From positions 17,411 through 81,410 of the forward strand of contig CANMML010000019.1 of the NCBI GenBank assembly GCA_947499005.1: a stretch of 64,000 nt of DNA, written 5' to 3'. A program made the translations under genes and the position numbers. The stretch is from an uncultured Aquimarina sp. (GTDB lineage Bacteria > Bacteroidota > Bacteroidia > Flavobacteriales > Flavobacteriaceae). The notes under the pieces are model-generated. The model ran no database searches. It was not told the origin of the DNA and saw nothing but the letters and a program-made list of their open reading frames with translations. This document shows, one piece after another, positions 29,022 to 39,626 of the stretch; position 1 is the stretch's first letter; every line of letters begins with the position of its first letter.

Positions 29022-29864
29022 TCATTTAAAGGTCCAAGCGATACAGCGACTTTTTTTATTTCCTTGTTCCATTTCTATAATACGTACTTCAGTAGGATTG
29101 GTCTTATTGATGGCTCGTTTGATGTTTTTTAGATTTTCTTTTTTAGAGACTAAAGAAGTAAACCAATGTACTTGTTCTTTAAAAAAAGCACTCTCTTCAG
29201 CCATTTTTTTTACAAATGCTTCTTCACCGCCTTTATACCAAAGTTCATTTGACTTTCCTCCAAAATTTAAAGAATCACTACTTTTTAAGTTCAAATTATT
29301 AAACTTTCTAAGATTCTCGTTTTTAGCATTGCTCTTGTTTTTATAAAAAGGAGGATTGCATACGATTAGGTCAAAATAATCGTTAGGTTGAATCAGTGTT
29401 TCAAAAATTTTGGTTTTGAACTTTTGAGATCTAAGATCAATGTCATTAAGAGGGGGGTTACTTTCGATAAGGTGTTTTGCATTTTCTAAAGAATCTATAT
29501 TGACTTCACTTGCAGTACACTTCCAGTTGAAGTGACACTTTCCTAGAATGGGGTAAATAAGGTTAGCACCAGTACCAATATCAAGAAGATGAATATCCGT
29601 TTTAGAGGTTAAATCTGCAACATGCAATAAGTAATCTAGTCTTCCAGGTATAGGTGGACAAAGACTTCCTTCGGGGATATCCCATTCTATGTTAAAATAG
29701 GTTTTTAAGAGTGATTTGTTTAATGCTTTTACAGCTTCTTTATCACTAAATTTGATAGTATGATTACCATATTCATTCTTAAAAACAAATTGTTTTAAAG
29801 AAGGAGAATCTGTAAGCAGTTTATCGAAAGGATAGTCGTTTATGAAAGGGTTCTTTGGATGCAA
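29022..29864 (-). CDS. rlmF: 23S rRNA (adenine-N6)-methyltransferase RlmF
   Basis: MHPKNPFINDYPFDKL...CPPIPGRLDYLLHVADL...LDIGTGANLIYPILG...DLIVCNPPFYKN. Confidence 0.93.
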   Translation of the reverse strand: MHPKNPFINDYPFDKLLTDSPSLKQFVFKNEYGNHTIKFSDKEAVKALNKSLLKTYFNIEWDIPEGSLCPPIPGRLDYLLHVADLTSKTDIHLLDIGTGANLIYPILGKCHFNWKCTASEVNIDSLENAKHLIESNPPLNDIDLRSQKFKTKIFETLIQPNDYFDLIVCNPPFYKNKSNAKNENLRKFNNLNLKSSDSLNFGGKSNELWYKGGEEAFVKKMAEESAFFKEQVHWFTSLVSKKENLKNIKRAINKTNPTEVRIIEMEQGNKKSRCIAWTFK

Positions 29865-29891
29865 TTATTTATTTCTTTAAAAATTGAAATT

Positions 29892-30425
29892 ATGAAAACA
29901 CATTTTTTATTTTTCATAGGGGTATGCAATGTACTATGTTTTTGTACACAAGCGCAAACCATAGTTTTACATTCAAGTGTTGGGGATACTATTGATTTGC
30001 ATGAGAAAATAAAATATGACTTGTTTTTAGATATACCTAATACTAATTTTAAACATGCTACGATCTCTCAAATTGATGATGCGGTTGTTTTAAAATTTAA
30101 GGAAGGAACAACAATTAAAAAGAAGACCATTTCGAATTCGGATATAGAAATGTACAAAGAAAGAATCTCCCTTTTAAATGCTTATTTCGAAAAGAAGGAA
30201 GATGAATTGGTTGGTTTTACAAAGAGTGCTATTGTTTATGATAATAATTATTATTTAGAATATGAAAGAATTGTCGATGAGAAAAAGTTAGATGTAATTC
30301 GAAGACAAGGAAAGATCGATAAAAGCACTAAAGCATTTACGCAGCCTGATCATATCAAATACCAAAGTGAAGATTATACAGGTAATAGATTTAGTAATTC
30401 TCATTTAAATAGAGATGCTCAATAA
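29892..30425 (+). CDS. Hypothetical secreted protein
   Basis: From ATG 29892: MKTHFLFFIGVCNVLCFCTQAQTIVLHSS signal peptide. Confidence 0.6.
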   Translation: MKTHFLFFIGVCNVLCFCTQAQTIVLHSSVGDTIDLHEKIKYDLFLDIPNTNFKHATISQIDDAVVLKFKEGTTIKKKTISNSDIEMYKERISLLNAYFEKKEDELVGFTKSAIVYDNNYYLEYERIVDEKKLDVIRRQGKIDKSTKAFTQPDHIKYQSEDYTGNRFSNSHLNRDAQ

Positions 30426-30457
30426 AGTAAATCATAAATATATGTTAAATTAAAATG

Positions 30458-30473
30458 AACAGACTTGTCTGTT
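30458..30473. promoter_or_regulatory. Candidate TetR operator (autoregulatory)
   Basis: AACAGAC-TT-GTCTGTT palindrome; its central TTG (30465-30467) is also the -33 element. Confidence 0.65.
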
Positions 30474-30494
30474 TTTAAAATGATCTTATATTTG
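30465..30494 (+). promoter_or_regulatory. Promoter of the TetR gene
   Basis: TTG (30465-30467), 19 nt, TATATTTG (30487-30494). Confidence 0.7.
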
Positions 30495-30498
30495 TACT

Positions 30499-31062
30499 GT
30501 GAGTAAGAGAGATACAAGAAGAGATATCGTTGAAACAGCATCGCGTCTGTTTTATAAGAAAGGGTATAACTTGACGGGGATAAATGAAATTATTGCCGAA
30601 GCAGGTATAGCTAAAGCTACGTTGTATAGTCATTTCCGTTCGAAGGATGATATCTGTATCGCATATTTACAGTATAAGGATCATATCTTTGCCGAAAAGA
30701 TAGAGGATTTCTGTAAGAATAAAGAAAAAGGAGATCAACAGATTTTAGGCTTGTTTGATTTTCTGTCAGAATTTTACGAGGATGTTGACTTTACAGGTTG
30801 TTGGTGTATTCGTACTGTTTCGGAGCTGCCTCAGGAAAATGAAAAGATAAGAGCAGAGATTCAAGATCAAAAAAAAGGGTTAATAAAAATTATAGAACAG
30901 CTTTTAGTAAATAATAAGCAAGGCTATAGTGAAGCTCAAGTTCAATTAATAGCAAAACAGATTTACTTATTATATGAATCTGCTGTAGCGGAAAGTTATT
31001 TGCATCAAGAAAAATGGCCTATTGAGAGCGCGCGTTCAATATGTCAGAAATTATTGATGTAG
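30499..31062 (+). CDS. TetR/AcrR family transcriptional regulator (GTG start)
   Basis: RRDIVETASRLFYKKGYNLTGINEIIAEAGIAKATLYSHFRSKDDICIAYL. Confidence 0.92.
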   Translation: MSKRDTRRDIVETASRLFYKKGYNLTGINEIIAEAGIAKATLYSHFRSKDDICIAYLQYKDHIFAEKIEDFCKNKEKGDQQILGLFDFLSEFYEDVDFTGCWCIRTVSELPQENEKIRAEIQDQKKGLIKIIEQLLVNNKQGYSEAQVQLIAKQIYLLYESAVAESYLHQEKWPIESARSICQKLLM

Positions 31063-31081
31063 TTGATATATAGAGAAATGT

Positions 31082-31103
31082 AAAAGACAAAGAATGTCTT
31101 TTA
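31082..31103 (+). terminator. Terminator of the TetR gene
   Basis: AAAAGACA-AAGAA-TGTCTTTT followed by ATTTTTG. Confidence 0.5.
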
Positions 31104-31118
31104 TTTTTGAATCATAAA

Positions 31119-31136
31119 AGACAGACTTGTATGTCT
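31119..31136. promoter_or_regulatory. Second candidate TetR operator, upstream of the SDR gene
   Basis: AGACAGACTTGTATGTCT; shares ACAGACTTGTnTGT with 30459-30472. Confidence 0.6.
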
Positions 31137-31160
31137 AATTATTAAAAATAAAAAAAAGTC

Positions 31161-31904
31161 ATGGGAAATTTTTCAGGTAAAAGAGCCTTAATTATTGGAG
31201 GAACTAGTGGAATAGGATTACAAACAGCTAGTGCTTTATTAAGTGAAGGAGCAGAAGTGCACATTGTAGGTAGAAGTACAGACAAAGTAACATTGGAAGG
31301 TGTACAGAAACATAGAGTAGATATCACAAATCAAGCAGACATTGACGGTTTAGCAACAACGATTGCTGGGTGGGATAATTTAGATTACTTAGTAAATTCA
31401 TCAGGGATTTTTGGGCCTAAATCTTTTTTAGATCATACGCTAGAAGATTACAATTCATATTTAGATTTAAACAGAGGTTTTTTCTTCATCACTCAAGCTG
31501 CTGCTAAGAAAATGAAAGATTCTAATGGGGGATCTATTGTAAATGTTGGATCTATGTGGGCAAAGCAAGCTGTAAAAGCAACACCTTCATCTGCATATTC
31601 AATGCAAAAAGCAGGATTACATTCTTTAACACAACATTTGGCAATGGAGTTGGCTGATCATGGAATCCGTGTGAATGCTGTTTCTCCTGCAGTAGTTGCT
31701 ACTCCAGTATATCATGGAGTATTTGGAGGTAAAGAAGAAGCGGATAAGGCTTTAGAAGGATTCCACGGTTTTCATCCAATCGGAAGAAATGGTTTAGCCG
31801 AAGATGTAGCTAATAGTATTATTTTCTTATTGTCAGATAAGACTTCATGGGTAACTGGTGCTATTTGGGATGTTGATGGTGGTGTCATTGCAGGAAGAAA
31901 TTAA
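31161..31904 (+). CDS. SDR family oxidoreductase
   Basis: [51 protein letters not shown] (YxxxK). Confidence 0.95.
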   Translation: MGNFSGKRALIIGGTSGIGLQTASALLSEGAEVHIVGRSTDKVTLEGVQKHRVDITNQADIDGLATTIAGWDNLDYLVNSSGIFGPKSFLDHTLEDYNSYLDLNRGFFFITQAAAKKMKDSNGGSIVNVGSMWAKQAVKATPSSAYSMQKAGLHSLTQHLAMELADHGIRVNAVSPAVVATPVYHGVFGGKEEADKALEGFHGFHPIGRNGLAEDVANSIIFLLSDKTSWVTGAIWDVDGGVIAGRN

Positions 31905-32024
31905 TAAATCGATTAAGAGGAACTAAAAATAGAGCGTACGTCATAATGACGACTTTAATTACTTTTTAGTATTAGTTTGGTTGGGTGGTATTTACTGCCC
32001 GACCTTTTTATATTTTTACAATAA

Positions 32025-33074
32025 ATGGAAATGAAAACGGTAGGTATTATAGGCGGAGGTCTTTGTGGCTTAACATTAGCACATAAGCTAAAGCAGAAGG
32101 GGATTTCAATTAAGTTGTTAGAAGCAAATTCTAGATTTGGGGGACGTGTTTTTACTAAGGTTGTCGATAAGACCAATGTTGAGTTGGGTGCTACTTGGTT
32201 ATGGAAATACAATAGAAATTTAATTGAATTGGCAGAGGAATTAGATATTAAATTTTTTGAACAACAAATGGATGGAGATGCGTTGTTTGAAGCCATGAGT
32301 GCCAATGAACCACAACGTTTTCAGTTACCTCCTAATCAAGAAGTCAGTTACCGTGTAGCAGGAGGAACCTCTGGGTATATCGATAGATTAGTAAAAAAGC
32401 TATCTAAAGAGGAATATTATTTGAATACAAAAGTAGTTGGGATTACAGAAGAAAGAGAAAAAGTTAAGCTAACTACAGAAAAAGGAGAACTATATGTTGA
32501 TCAAGTAGTGTCAACGATACCGCCTCAATTATTAGTGAATTCTGTCTCGTTTTCCCCAGCATTACCATCAGAAATTATGGAGTTAGGTGATGCTACACAC
32601 ACTTGGATGCAAGATTCAATTAAGTGTGCAGTCGTTTTTAAAAATCCCTTTTGGAAAGCTCAAGGTCTTTCGGGTGTAGGATTTAGTCATGTAGGCCCAT
32701 TTACAGAATTGTATGATCATACAGATGTAGAAGGAAAGACTTTTGCATTGATGGGATTTTTGAATGGAGGATTAGCCCAAGAGTCTGAAGCGACTAGAAA
32801 AGAGAAAGTGTTAAAGCAGTTAGTAAAGTTTTTTGGGGATGAGGTTTTGACAGAGCTAGTATCGTATGAAGAAAAAGTTTGGAATCAAGAAAAACTTACT
32901 TTATTTCCGAATAATAAATTTTTGAGCCCTCATCAAAATAATAGTCATCCATTGTATCAAGATTCGCTTTATAATGGGAAGTTTTACATTGCAGGAACAG
33001 AAACAGCAAGTGATTATGCAGGTTATATGGAAGGTGCTGTCATTAGAGCAATAGAATTAGCAAAGGAATTTTAA
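32025..33074 (+). CDS. FAD-dependent amine oxidase-like protein
   Basis: VGIIGGGLCGLTLAHKLKQKGISIKLLEANSRFGGRV; C-term FYIAGTETASDYAGYMEGAVIRAIELAKEF. Confidence 0.88.
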   Translation: MEMKTVGIIGGGLCGLTLAHKLKQKGISIKLLEANSRFGGRVFTKVVDKTNVELGATWLWKYNRNLIELAEELDIKFFEQQMDGDALFEAMSANEPQRFQLPPNQEVSYRVAGGTSGYIDRLVKKLSKEEYYLNTKVVGITEEREKVKLTTEKGELYVDQVVSTIPPQLLVNSVSFSPALPSEIMELGDATHTWMQDSIKCAVVFKNPFWKAQGLSGVGFSHVGPFTELYDHTDVEGKTFALMGFLNGGLAQESEATRKEKVLKQLVKFFGDEVLTELVSYEEKVWNQEKLTLFPNNKFLSPHQNNSHPLYQDSLYNGKFYIAGTETASDYAGYMEGAVIRAIELAKEF

Positions 33075-33281
33075 ATGAACCTCTATGGATTGGAAGATCC
33101 ATAGTTTCGGTTATTACGGAAAGCCTTTTTCTATTTTCAAGCTTATTGCTGTAGGTTACAGGAATCATAGAAGTTCCTATTACTTAAAAATTAATGTATT
33201 AGCTATAGATGTATTTTTAGAAACTAAAAGAGAGATACACTAAAGGACATAGTTTTAACTATTTCTGAGTCTAATAAATTC

Positions 33282-35132
33282 TTATAAATATTTTACTAAA
33301 TCGCCTGTGTTACTAGGGATGCTAACAATTGCAGGGTGTGTTGCTTGTGGAGCTTTTTCAATAAGGGTATCATAGGTGATAATTTTATCATTCCTTCTTA
33401 TGGTAAATGATACATTAGTACCGTGTCTCCAACTTTGCGAAAGGCTAATCAAATATTTAGCATTATTCAAATCAAACTTTTTGTTGTTTACAGAAATTAA
33501 GACATCTTTTTCCTGTACCCCTAATTTTTTTAGAAAGCTACTATTGGATGCCATTTCATTAAAGTAGATTTCATTTTTAGATTGATCAGCTGAAATGTAA
33601 AAAATGTCTCCTTCTTGGAAGTATCCTGTTTCTTCAGTTTCACTTTGTAAAGAAACCCCAACTTTATTGAGAAAGAAGTTATAATCTATAGGTGTCCCTT
33701 TTTCTACATACTCTTTTAGAAAATCATATACATGAGGGTTTGTAATTTCTTTAATGATCTCAAAGAGGTTTTCGTCATCAAAGGCTTTATCTTTTCCATA
33801 GGTTTTAGATAATGATTTCATCATATCTAATATTGTTTTTTCTCCATTAGAATGTTCTCTAATGAGAATATCTACACACATAGCTATCAATGCCCCTTTT
33901 TCATATACATTGGCGTAATTCTCTTTGTAGGGTTCTTCAAGGATGTTTTTACTCATTAAAGTAAATGAAAGATCATCTTGAAACTTTTTGGAGCGTTCAA
34001 TTTTATGAGAAATTCTTTTGTAAAATTCTTCTTGACTGATAAGGCCTTCTTTTACCTGAAATATATTCGCGAAATATTCGGTTACTCCCTCGTAAAGCCA
34101 TAAGTGTTTAGACATTTTAGGAATGTTGTAATCGAAATCGTGTATCTCTTTAGAGTGAATTGCTAAAGGAGTAATGATGTGGAAAAACTCGTGAGATACC
34201 ACATCGATAAGATGTTTTTCGATCATCTCGAAAGGCAAGTCGGCAGGTAAAACAACTACTGTTGAGTTGTTATGTTCTAAAGCTCCGAATCCTGTAGGAT
34301 GTTTAGCACCTCTTTTCGCTAGATATAAAAATATACTATAAGTATTCGTGTGATTGATATCTCCCATAAAATGTTTTTGGGCAGACATCATTTTTTGCAT
34401 GCTAGGAACTAGGTCTTTTGCAGAAATATTTTTATTGGTAGAGTGTACTCCTAAATTTACTGTAATATCATTGATATTAAAGCTTTCCATTTTGTACCTA
34501 CTAAGGAAAATAGGATTATCAATTAGAGTAGCATAACGATCAAAAGCGAAGCTTTCTTCGGTGATGTTTAATGCATCTTTAGAAGTGGAGACTGGTTGAG
34601 AACAGCCTAAAAACATGTTTTTATGATGCTTGACTTTAAGCTGAAAAGGGATGTTTTTTTGATTAGAAAGATAACCAACGAATCCGTGAAGGTTTAAAAT
34701 ATAATTTCTATGATGCTCGATGTTAGTTCCTGCTGGCGAGAAAACATCATGATCTTCTTCGATGTCATAACTGTCATTTACTAAATATTCTATTTTATGA
34801 AGCTTTTCTGCGTTAGAAATATGCCACTCGCTCGTATCTTTTTGAACAATATTTAATTCATTACCAGAGGCGTCGTAAGCTTTTATGTTTTCAACAAATT
34901 GGCCATAATTATCGATACTATATGTCCCTGGAATAATCTTTGGAAGAAAAAAATCGATTTCTTGATACTGCTGTTTTATAGGGTAAAAGCTAACTTGTAT
35001 ATGATCTTTAGCGGTATTATACGCATCAATAACAACTTTGTTTTCTTGTGATTGAGGTACTGAAATCGTTTGAGTAGATTTACAGCTTACTACTATTAGA
35101 GATAAAAAAAATAATCTTAAAAAAAACTTCAT
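33282..35132 (-). CDS. M61-family peptidase with PDZ domain
   Basis: DVVSHEFFHIITPLAIHSKEI (HExxH), LWLYEGVTEYFANIF, C-terminal PDZ-like region. Confidence 0.85.
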   Translation of the reverse strand: MKFFLRLFFLSLIVVSCKSTQTISVPQSQENKVVIDAYNTAKDHIQVSFYPIKQQYQEIDFFLPKIIPGTYSIDNYGQFVENIKAYDASGNELNIVQKDTSEWHISNAEKLHKIEYLVNDSYDIEEDHDVFSPAGTNIEHHRNYILNLHGFVGYLSNQKNIPFQLKVKHHKNMFLGCSQPVSTSKDALNITEESFAFDRYATLIDNPIFLSRYKMESFNINDITVNLGVHSTNKNISAKDLVPSMQKMMSAQKHFMGDINHTNTYSIFLYLAKRGAKHPTGFGALEHNNSTVVVLPADLPFEMIEKHLIDVVSHEFFHIITPLAIHSKEIHDFDYNIPKMSKHLWLYEGVTEYFANIFQVKEGLISQEEFYKRISHKIERSKKFQDDLSFTLMSKNILEEPYKENYANVYEKGALIAMCVDILIREHSNGEKTILDMMKSLSKTYGKDKAFDDENLFEIIKEITNPHVYDFLKEYVEKGTPIDYNFFLNKVGVSLQSETEETGYFQEGDIFYISADQSKNEIYFNEMASNSSFLKKLGVQEKDVLISVNNKKFDLNNAKYLISLSQSWRHGTNVSFTIRRNDKIITYDTLIEKAPQATHPAIVSIPSNTGDLVKYL

Positions 35133-35143
35133 GTACTTATATT

Positions 35144-35944
35144 CTATAAATGGCTCTCAAGGAAAAGAGCGACACCATCATTAACTCCTGCTTCGGTGTG
35201 GTATTCAGCCACTTGTTTAACTTCATCTTTAGCATTTGCAACAGCGACCCCATATCCAACTGCATTTAGCATTTCAATATCATTATAATTATCCCCAAAT
35301 GCAACAGCTTCTGCCATTGTAATAGTAGGGTATAGGTTGTTTAATATGTAAGAAATAGCTGTTTTTTTGGAAATGGTCTTAGGGGCTACCTCTATATATG
35401 TAGATTTAGAACGATAGATGTGCAGTTCATTTCCAAATTGCTCTTCTAGATAAATAAATAATCTATCTATATCATCGATATTACCCATACACATAATCTT
35501 ATGTGCGCCAATATCTTTACTGTTCCATAAAGCGATTACCTCTTGATTCGATAAAACACTAGCTTCTACTTTAGTATTGTTTATTTCACGTAAAGCCCAA
35601 TAATCTTTTTTAGGTACATACCAGTCATCATTATGATAAAGGCTGAAATGAATTTTAGAATCAAATAATGTTATTTGCTCTGTAATGTTATTCGGTATTT
35701 CGGTAGAATGTACAATTTTATCATTAACTAAAATAAGCCCTCCATTATAGGCGATAATGGGTTGATCTTCTATGGTTCCCATTTGCTGTAAATGTCGCAT
35801 AGCTTTGGGCATTCTTGCCGAAATCAATACGATTGGCACCGCTTCTTTTATAGCTTTAAAAGTAGCTATAGTTTTTGAGGATAGTACACGATCTTTATCA
35901 ATTAGAGTACCATCAATATCCGAAAATACAATTCTAATACCCAT
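35144..35944 (-). CDS. Cof-type HAD hydrolase
   Basis: RIVFSDIDGTLIDKDRVLS; VAFGDNYNDIEMLNAVGYGVAVANA. Confidence 0.93.
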   Translation of the reverse strand: MGIRIVFSDIDGTLIDKDRVLSSKTIATFKAIKEAVPIVLISARMPKAMRHLQQMGTIEDQPIIAYNGGLILVNDKIVHSTEIPNNITEQITLFDSKIHFSLYHNDDWYVPKKDYWALREINNTKVEASVLSNQEVIALWNSKDIGAHKIMCMGNIDDIDRLFIYLEEQFGNELHIYRSKSTYIEVAPKTISKKTAISYILNNLYPTITMAEAVAFGDNYNDIEMLNAVGYGVAVANAKDEVKQVAEYHTEAGVNDGVALFLESHL

Positions 35945-36252
35945 TATCTTTTAGCGATTTTATTGCCAGTAATTTGGCGTTGTCTCGAACATTTAAAACG
36001 TGTAACACCATCGGTTCTTAAATAGCGATGTTTTGTAGAACGTCCTTGAACTCTTTTGCGCCAACGTTTAAAACTTGAAGGTTTCATTTCTAAACGCATT
36101 AACTTAATAATTTGCGGTTCGGAAATGCCGAATTGAAATGCTATAGCTTCAAAAGGAGTACGATCCTCCCAAGCCATTTCAATAATACGGTCAAGTTCTC
36201 TTTCGCTAAACGTAAGTGTAGTTTTATTAGAAGTCAATGATAATGCAGTCAT
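35944..36252 (-). CDS. TIGR03643-like conserved protein
   Basis: RELDRIIEMAWEDRTPFEAIAFQFGISEPQIIKLMRLEMKPSSFKRWRKRVQGRSTKHR. Confidence 0.75.
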   Translation of the reverse strand: MTALSLTSNKTTLTFSERELDRIIEMAWEDRTPFEAIAFQFGISEPQIIKLMRLEMKPSSFKRWRKRVQGRSTKHRYLRTDGVTRFKCSRQRQITGNKIAKR

Positions 36253-36293
36253 AGAATTTAAGCAAAGATAATAAATCCTACTCTTTTTAGGGT

Positions 36294-38846
36294 TTAGAAA
36301 GGGTAGTTGATCCCGATGTTAAAAACAGCTTCATTTAGGTTCAAATTCCTAAACCATCTTCGGGATGGATTTAATGCTGGGTTATGAACTTTAAAAGCAG
36401 TGTCGAGTCTAAATATAAAGAAGCTGAAATCGTACCTAAGTCCAAAACCACTACCTACACCCAATTCTGATAAGTCTTTAACTCCTTCAAAATTAAGACT
36501 GGCATCCTCATCGAAATCATCTAGAACATTCCAAATATTTCCAGCATCTATAAAGAAGGCTCCATTAAGTGACCCTAGTATATTAAAACGATGTTCTACA
36601 TTAAAGGCTAATTTGAAGTTCGCTTCATTAAAATCATTGATCCCTCCACTAGAACCTGGGCCTAGACCATAAGCTGTCCATCCACGATTATCATTAGATC
36701 CTCCTGCAAAATAACTCTGGGTAAAAGGAATTGTATTAGAATTGTCATAAGGTATTGCTATTCCAATAAAACTTCTGATTGCAAAAATATTTTTATACCC
36801 CAAATTCCAATGTTTAATAAATTCGGTTTCTACTTTGAAAAATTGCGAATAGGTTACATTGAAAAGACTTAGTTGATTATTCGTATTCGGAGTCGAATTT
36901 TTTAACCTAGCTAAACTAGATAAAGTATTTCCTGCGCTTTCAATTTTTGTACGAAAGCGAAAAAAGTCTTCATCATAGATGTTTTTTCGGTTGTCATAAA
37001 TAAAACTAAAACTCGAACTAAGGATTAAGTTGTCTTCGGTTAATCGCTTTCTGCGCTCGGAGATACTTCTAATACTCGAAAAGTCTCTGTCAGACACAAG
37101 CTCATTGTTGCTTAAAACAGAATTAATAAACTGATCGGTTCCTTCATTGATGATCAAATTTCGATTGTCGTCAAAGTTATTAGCGGGGACCCCGTCTGTT
37201 CTTTGCGCTATAGAATTTAAGGTTTGATAACTACTGCGATATACATTAAAGTAGTTGCTTGTGTTCAAGTTTCTTACATATTGTAAATTAACTAGGTCGA
37301 TTTGAAATGTTTTTTTCGGAGTTGGTTTCCAATTGTAGCTGAAGGTGCCAGTAACCGTCTCTTTATCCAGTCCTATGTTTTGTTGAGAGGTAGCACTAAC
37401 TTTCATTGAAGTCCTCGGAATGCTAGACTTTTTAATCCATCGATTGAGTCCGAAGGGGATCAGTATTCTAGGGAAATTCAGTTTGGCATCTAAACCAAAT
37501 TCAGAAATATTAAAAAACTGATTTCTATCATCGGCAATATCATCAGATGCTCCAAAGTTACTTCTTATAGCAATTTCAAAATTTTCTGCCCTTCTAAATA
37601 CATTACGGATATTAAGGGAACCGTTGACTCCGATTCCGAAATCTTGGATAGTAGAAGTTGTTACATCGAAATTAACACCAAGAACATATTTCTTTTTTGG
37701 GGTTAGTAATATATCGGCAATTAATTGCTCTTTGTTATTAGGGTCTTCTTTAAAATTGATTACAGGGTATTTGAAAACGCCCAAATTATTTAAGGAGTTA
37801 TAAGTTAAGGTTCTTAAGCTGTCACTATATACGCTGTTGGGGTTAAATTGTAAAGCATTAGCTATGGCTTTAGGCTTATAACGCATCTTTCCATAAGATA
37901 AAAAGTTGATGCCTTTATAGCTTGCCGTATCCTGAATAGTTTTCTTTTTTGTTCTTAAATGGTAATCTGTGTACACATTGATATTTCCTACTTTTCTTAT
38001 AGAAAAAGGAACGCGATAGACACTATCCTGAGTAGTTATTTTTCGATCTAAAATTTTTAATTCTAAATCAACTTCGTGGTCTTTATTGATAGTATCGGCG
38101 GTAAATTTGATGTAATCTTTTTCGAAATCAAAAAAACCATGATTTCTTAGTCGTTGTGTAATTTGATTTCTATGATCTTCTAATTCTTTGGTGTTATAGG
38201 GCTTTCCAGAGACTAAAACTTTAGAGAAATTATTTTTATATAAAGAATCTACTTGTTTCGATTCTATTTGAATTCCAATTTTAGCAGTTTTATAAGGCTT
38301 TTCGGAATCAATATAATAGCTAATTTTCGCTTTAGCTGTATCTATGGTTTGTATTTGATGTCTACTACTAACATCAAACCAGCCTCGATTCCAAAAATAA
38401 GCTTCTAGTCTTTTTTTCGACTTTTCGATCTTTTTGTTGCTAATGACAACAGGAGCTTCACCAGTATTTTTTTTCCATTCATTAAAATCTTTTCTTCTAC
38501 GTGCAATTCGATTGACTTGCTTTTTGGATAACAAAGAGGTTAAAAACTTCTTTTTGCCTGGTTTTGCATTTAGTTTTTCAACATAAATAGAGTCGGCATT
38601 ATTTTTAGCTAAGTTGTAAAAGTGAAGCTTTAAAGGGGATCCGAATAGTTTTCGGTTGGGCTTTTGGACAAGGTAGTTGTATAGTTTTTTGTCATCAGTT
38701 TCCTCTCCATTTACATAAATCTTATTTTCTGTAAGTAGGTATTTCTCTTTAGGAACTTTCTTAACCGCATCACATGCGACAAGAGTAATTCCAAAACAAA
38801 ATAATAGTAATATTTTTACAGCAAATCTATTCAACCAAATTCTCAT
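36294..38846 (-). CDS. BamA/TamA (Omp85) family outer-membrane protein
   Basis: Lipoprotein-like N-term (LVACDAVKKVPKEKYLLTENKIYVNGE), POTRA-like region, C-terminal barrel QSYFAGGSNDNRGWTAYGLGPGS. Confidence 0.85.
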   Translation of the reverse strand: MRIWLNRFAVKILLLFCFGITLVACDAVKKVPKEKYLLTENKIYVNGEETDDKKLYNYLVQKPNRKLFGSPLKLHFYNLAKNNADSIYVEKLNAKPGKKKFLTSLLSKKQVNRIARRRKDFNEWKKNTGEAPVVISNKKIEKSKKRLEAYFWNRGWFDVSSRHQIQTIDTAKAKISYYIDSEKPYKTAKIGIQIESKQVDSLYKNNFSKVLVSGKPYNTKELEDHRNQITQRLRNHGFFDFEKDYIKFTADTINKDHEVDLELKILDRKITTQDSVYRVPFSIRKVGNINVYTDYHLRTKKKTIQDTASYKGINFLSYGKMRYKPKAIANALQFNPNSVYSDSLRTLTYNSLNNLGVFKYPVINFKEDPNNKEQLIADILLTPKKKYVLGVNFDVTTSTIQDFGIGVNGSLNIRNVFRRAENFEIAIRSNFGASDDIADDRNQFFNISEFGLDAKLNFPRILIPFGLNRWIKKSSIPRTSMKVSATSQQNIGLDKETVTGTFSYNWKPTPKKTFQIDLVNLQYVRNLNTSNYFNVYRSSYQTLNSIAQRTDGVPANNFDDNRNLIINEGTDQFINSVLSNNELVSDRDFSSIRSISERRKRLTEDNLILSSSFSFIYDNRKNIYDEDFFRFRTKIESAGNTLSSLARLKNSTPNTNNQLSLFNVTYSQFFKVETEFIKHWNLGYKNIFAIRSFIGIAIPYDNSNTIPFTQSYFAGGSNDNRGWTAYGLGPGSSGGINDFNEANFKLAFNVEHRFNILGSLNGAFFIDAGNIWNVLDDFDEDASLNFEGVKDLSELGVGSGFGLRYDFSFFIFRLDTAFKVHNPALNPSRRWFRNLNLNEAVFNIGINYPF

Positions 38847-38878
38847 TTTCAGAGTAATTTCAAAAGTACACTATTTGT

Positions 38879-39613
38879 ATGGTAAGCAAAAATCAAAAGA
38901 AACTGATTCGCAGTTTAAAAATGAAAAAATTCCGAAAGCAACACGAGCTTTTTGTCGCAGAAGGGGTAAAAGTGATAAATGAGTTTGCTAGACAAGGTTT
39001 CGAATTGGAGTTTTTGTTTGTTGAAAAAGGTTATGAGGAGCATTTTATTTCTTTTGAAAATGAAATGATTTTAATTTCTTCAGAAGAACTCAAGCAAATT
39101 ACTTTTTTAACTACTTCACAAAAAGCGTTAGCCGTATTCAGAATAAAAAAAGTTACCTATAATGAAGAAAAAGGATTGCAATTGGTATTAGATGATATCA
39201 ATGATCCAGGGAATTTAGGAACCATTATTCGACTAGCAGATTGGTTTGGGGTAGAGGAGATTATATGCTCTTTAAATACAGTAGATTGTTATAACCCAAA
39301 GGTGGTACAGTCTACCATGGGGTCTTTAGCAAGAGTTAAGGTAACTTATCTAAATATAGAAGTGTTTTTACAAGAAGTAGATAAACCTGTTTATGGTGGT
39401 TTTATGGATGGGGAAAATATTTATAAATCTAAACTTCCCAAAAAAGCAGTAATTGTAATGGGAAATGAAGCGAATGGAATTTCATCAACGATAGAGCAAC
39501 TAATAACAAAAAGAATAGCCGTACCAAGATTTGGAGCTTTACAAGAAACAGAAAGCTTAAATGTTGCTACGGCTACTGCAATTCTTCTAAGTGAATTTAG
39601 AAGAAGTGGTTAA
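38879..39613 (+). CDS. TrmH/SpoU family RNA methyltransferase
   Basis: LVLDDINDPGNLGTIIRLADWFGVEEII; IVMGNEANGIS; ALQETESLNVATATAILLSEF. Confidence 0.93.
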   Translation: MVSKNQKKLIRSLKMKKFRKQHELFVAEGVKVINEFARQGFELEFLFVEKGYEEHFISFENEMILISSEELKQITFLTTSQKALAVFRIKKVTYNEEKGLQLVLDDINDPGNLGTIIRLADWFGVEEIICSLNTVDCYNPKVVQSTMGSLARVKVTYLNIEVFLQEVDKPVYGGFMDGENIYKSKLPKKAVIVMGNEANGISSTIEQLITKRIAVPRFGALQETESLNVATATAILLSEFRRSG

Positions 39614-39626
39614 TACGATTTGAAAA

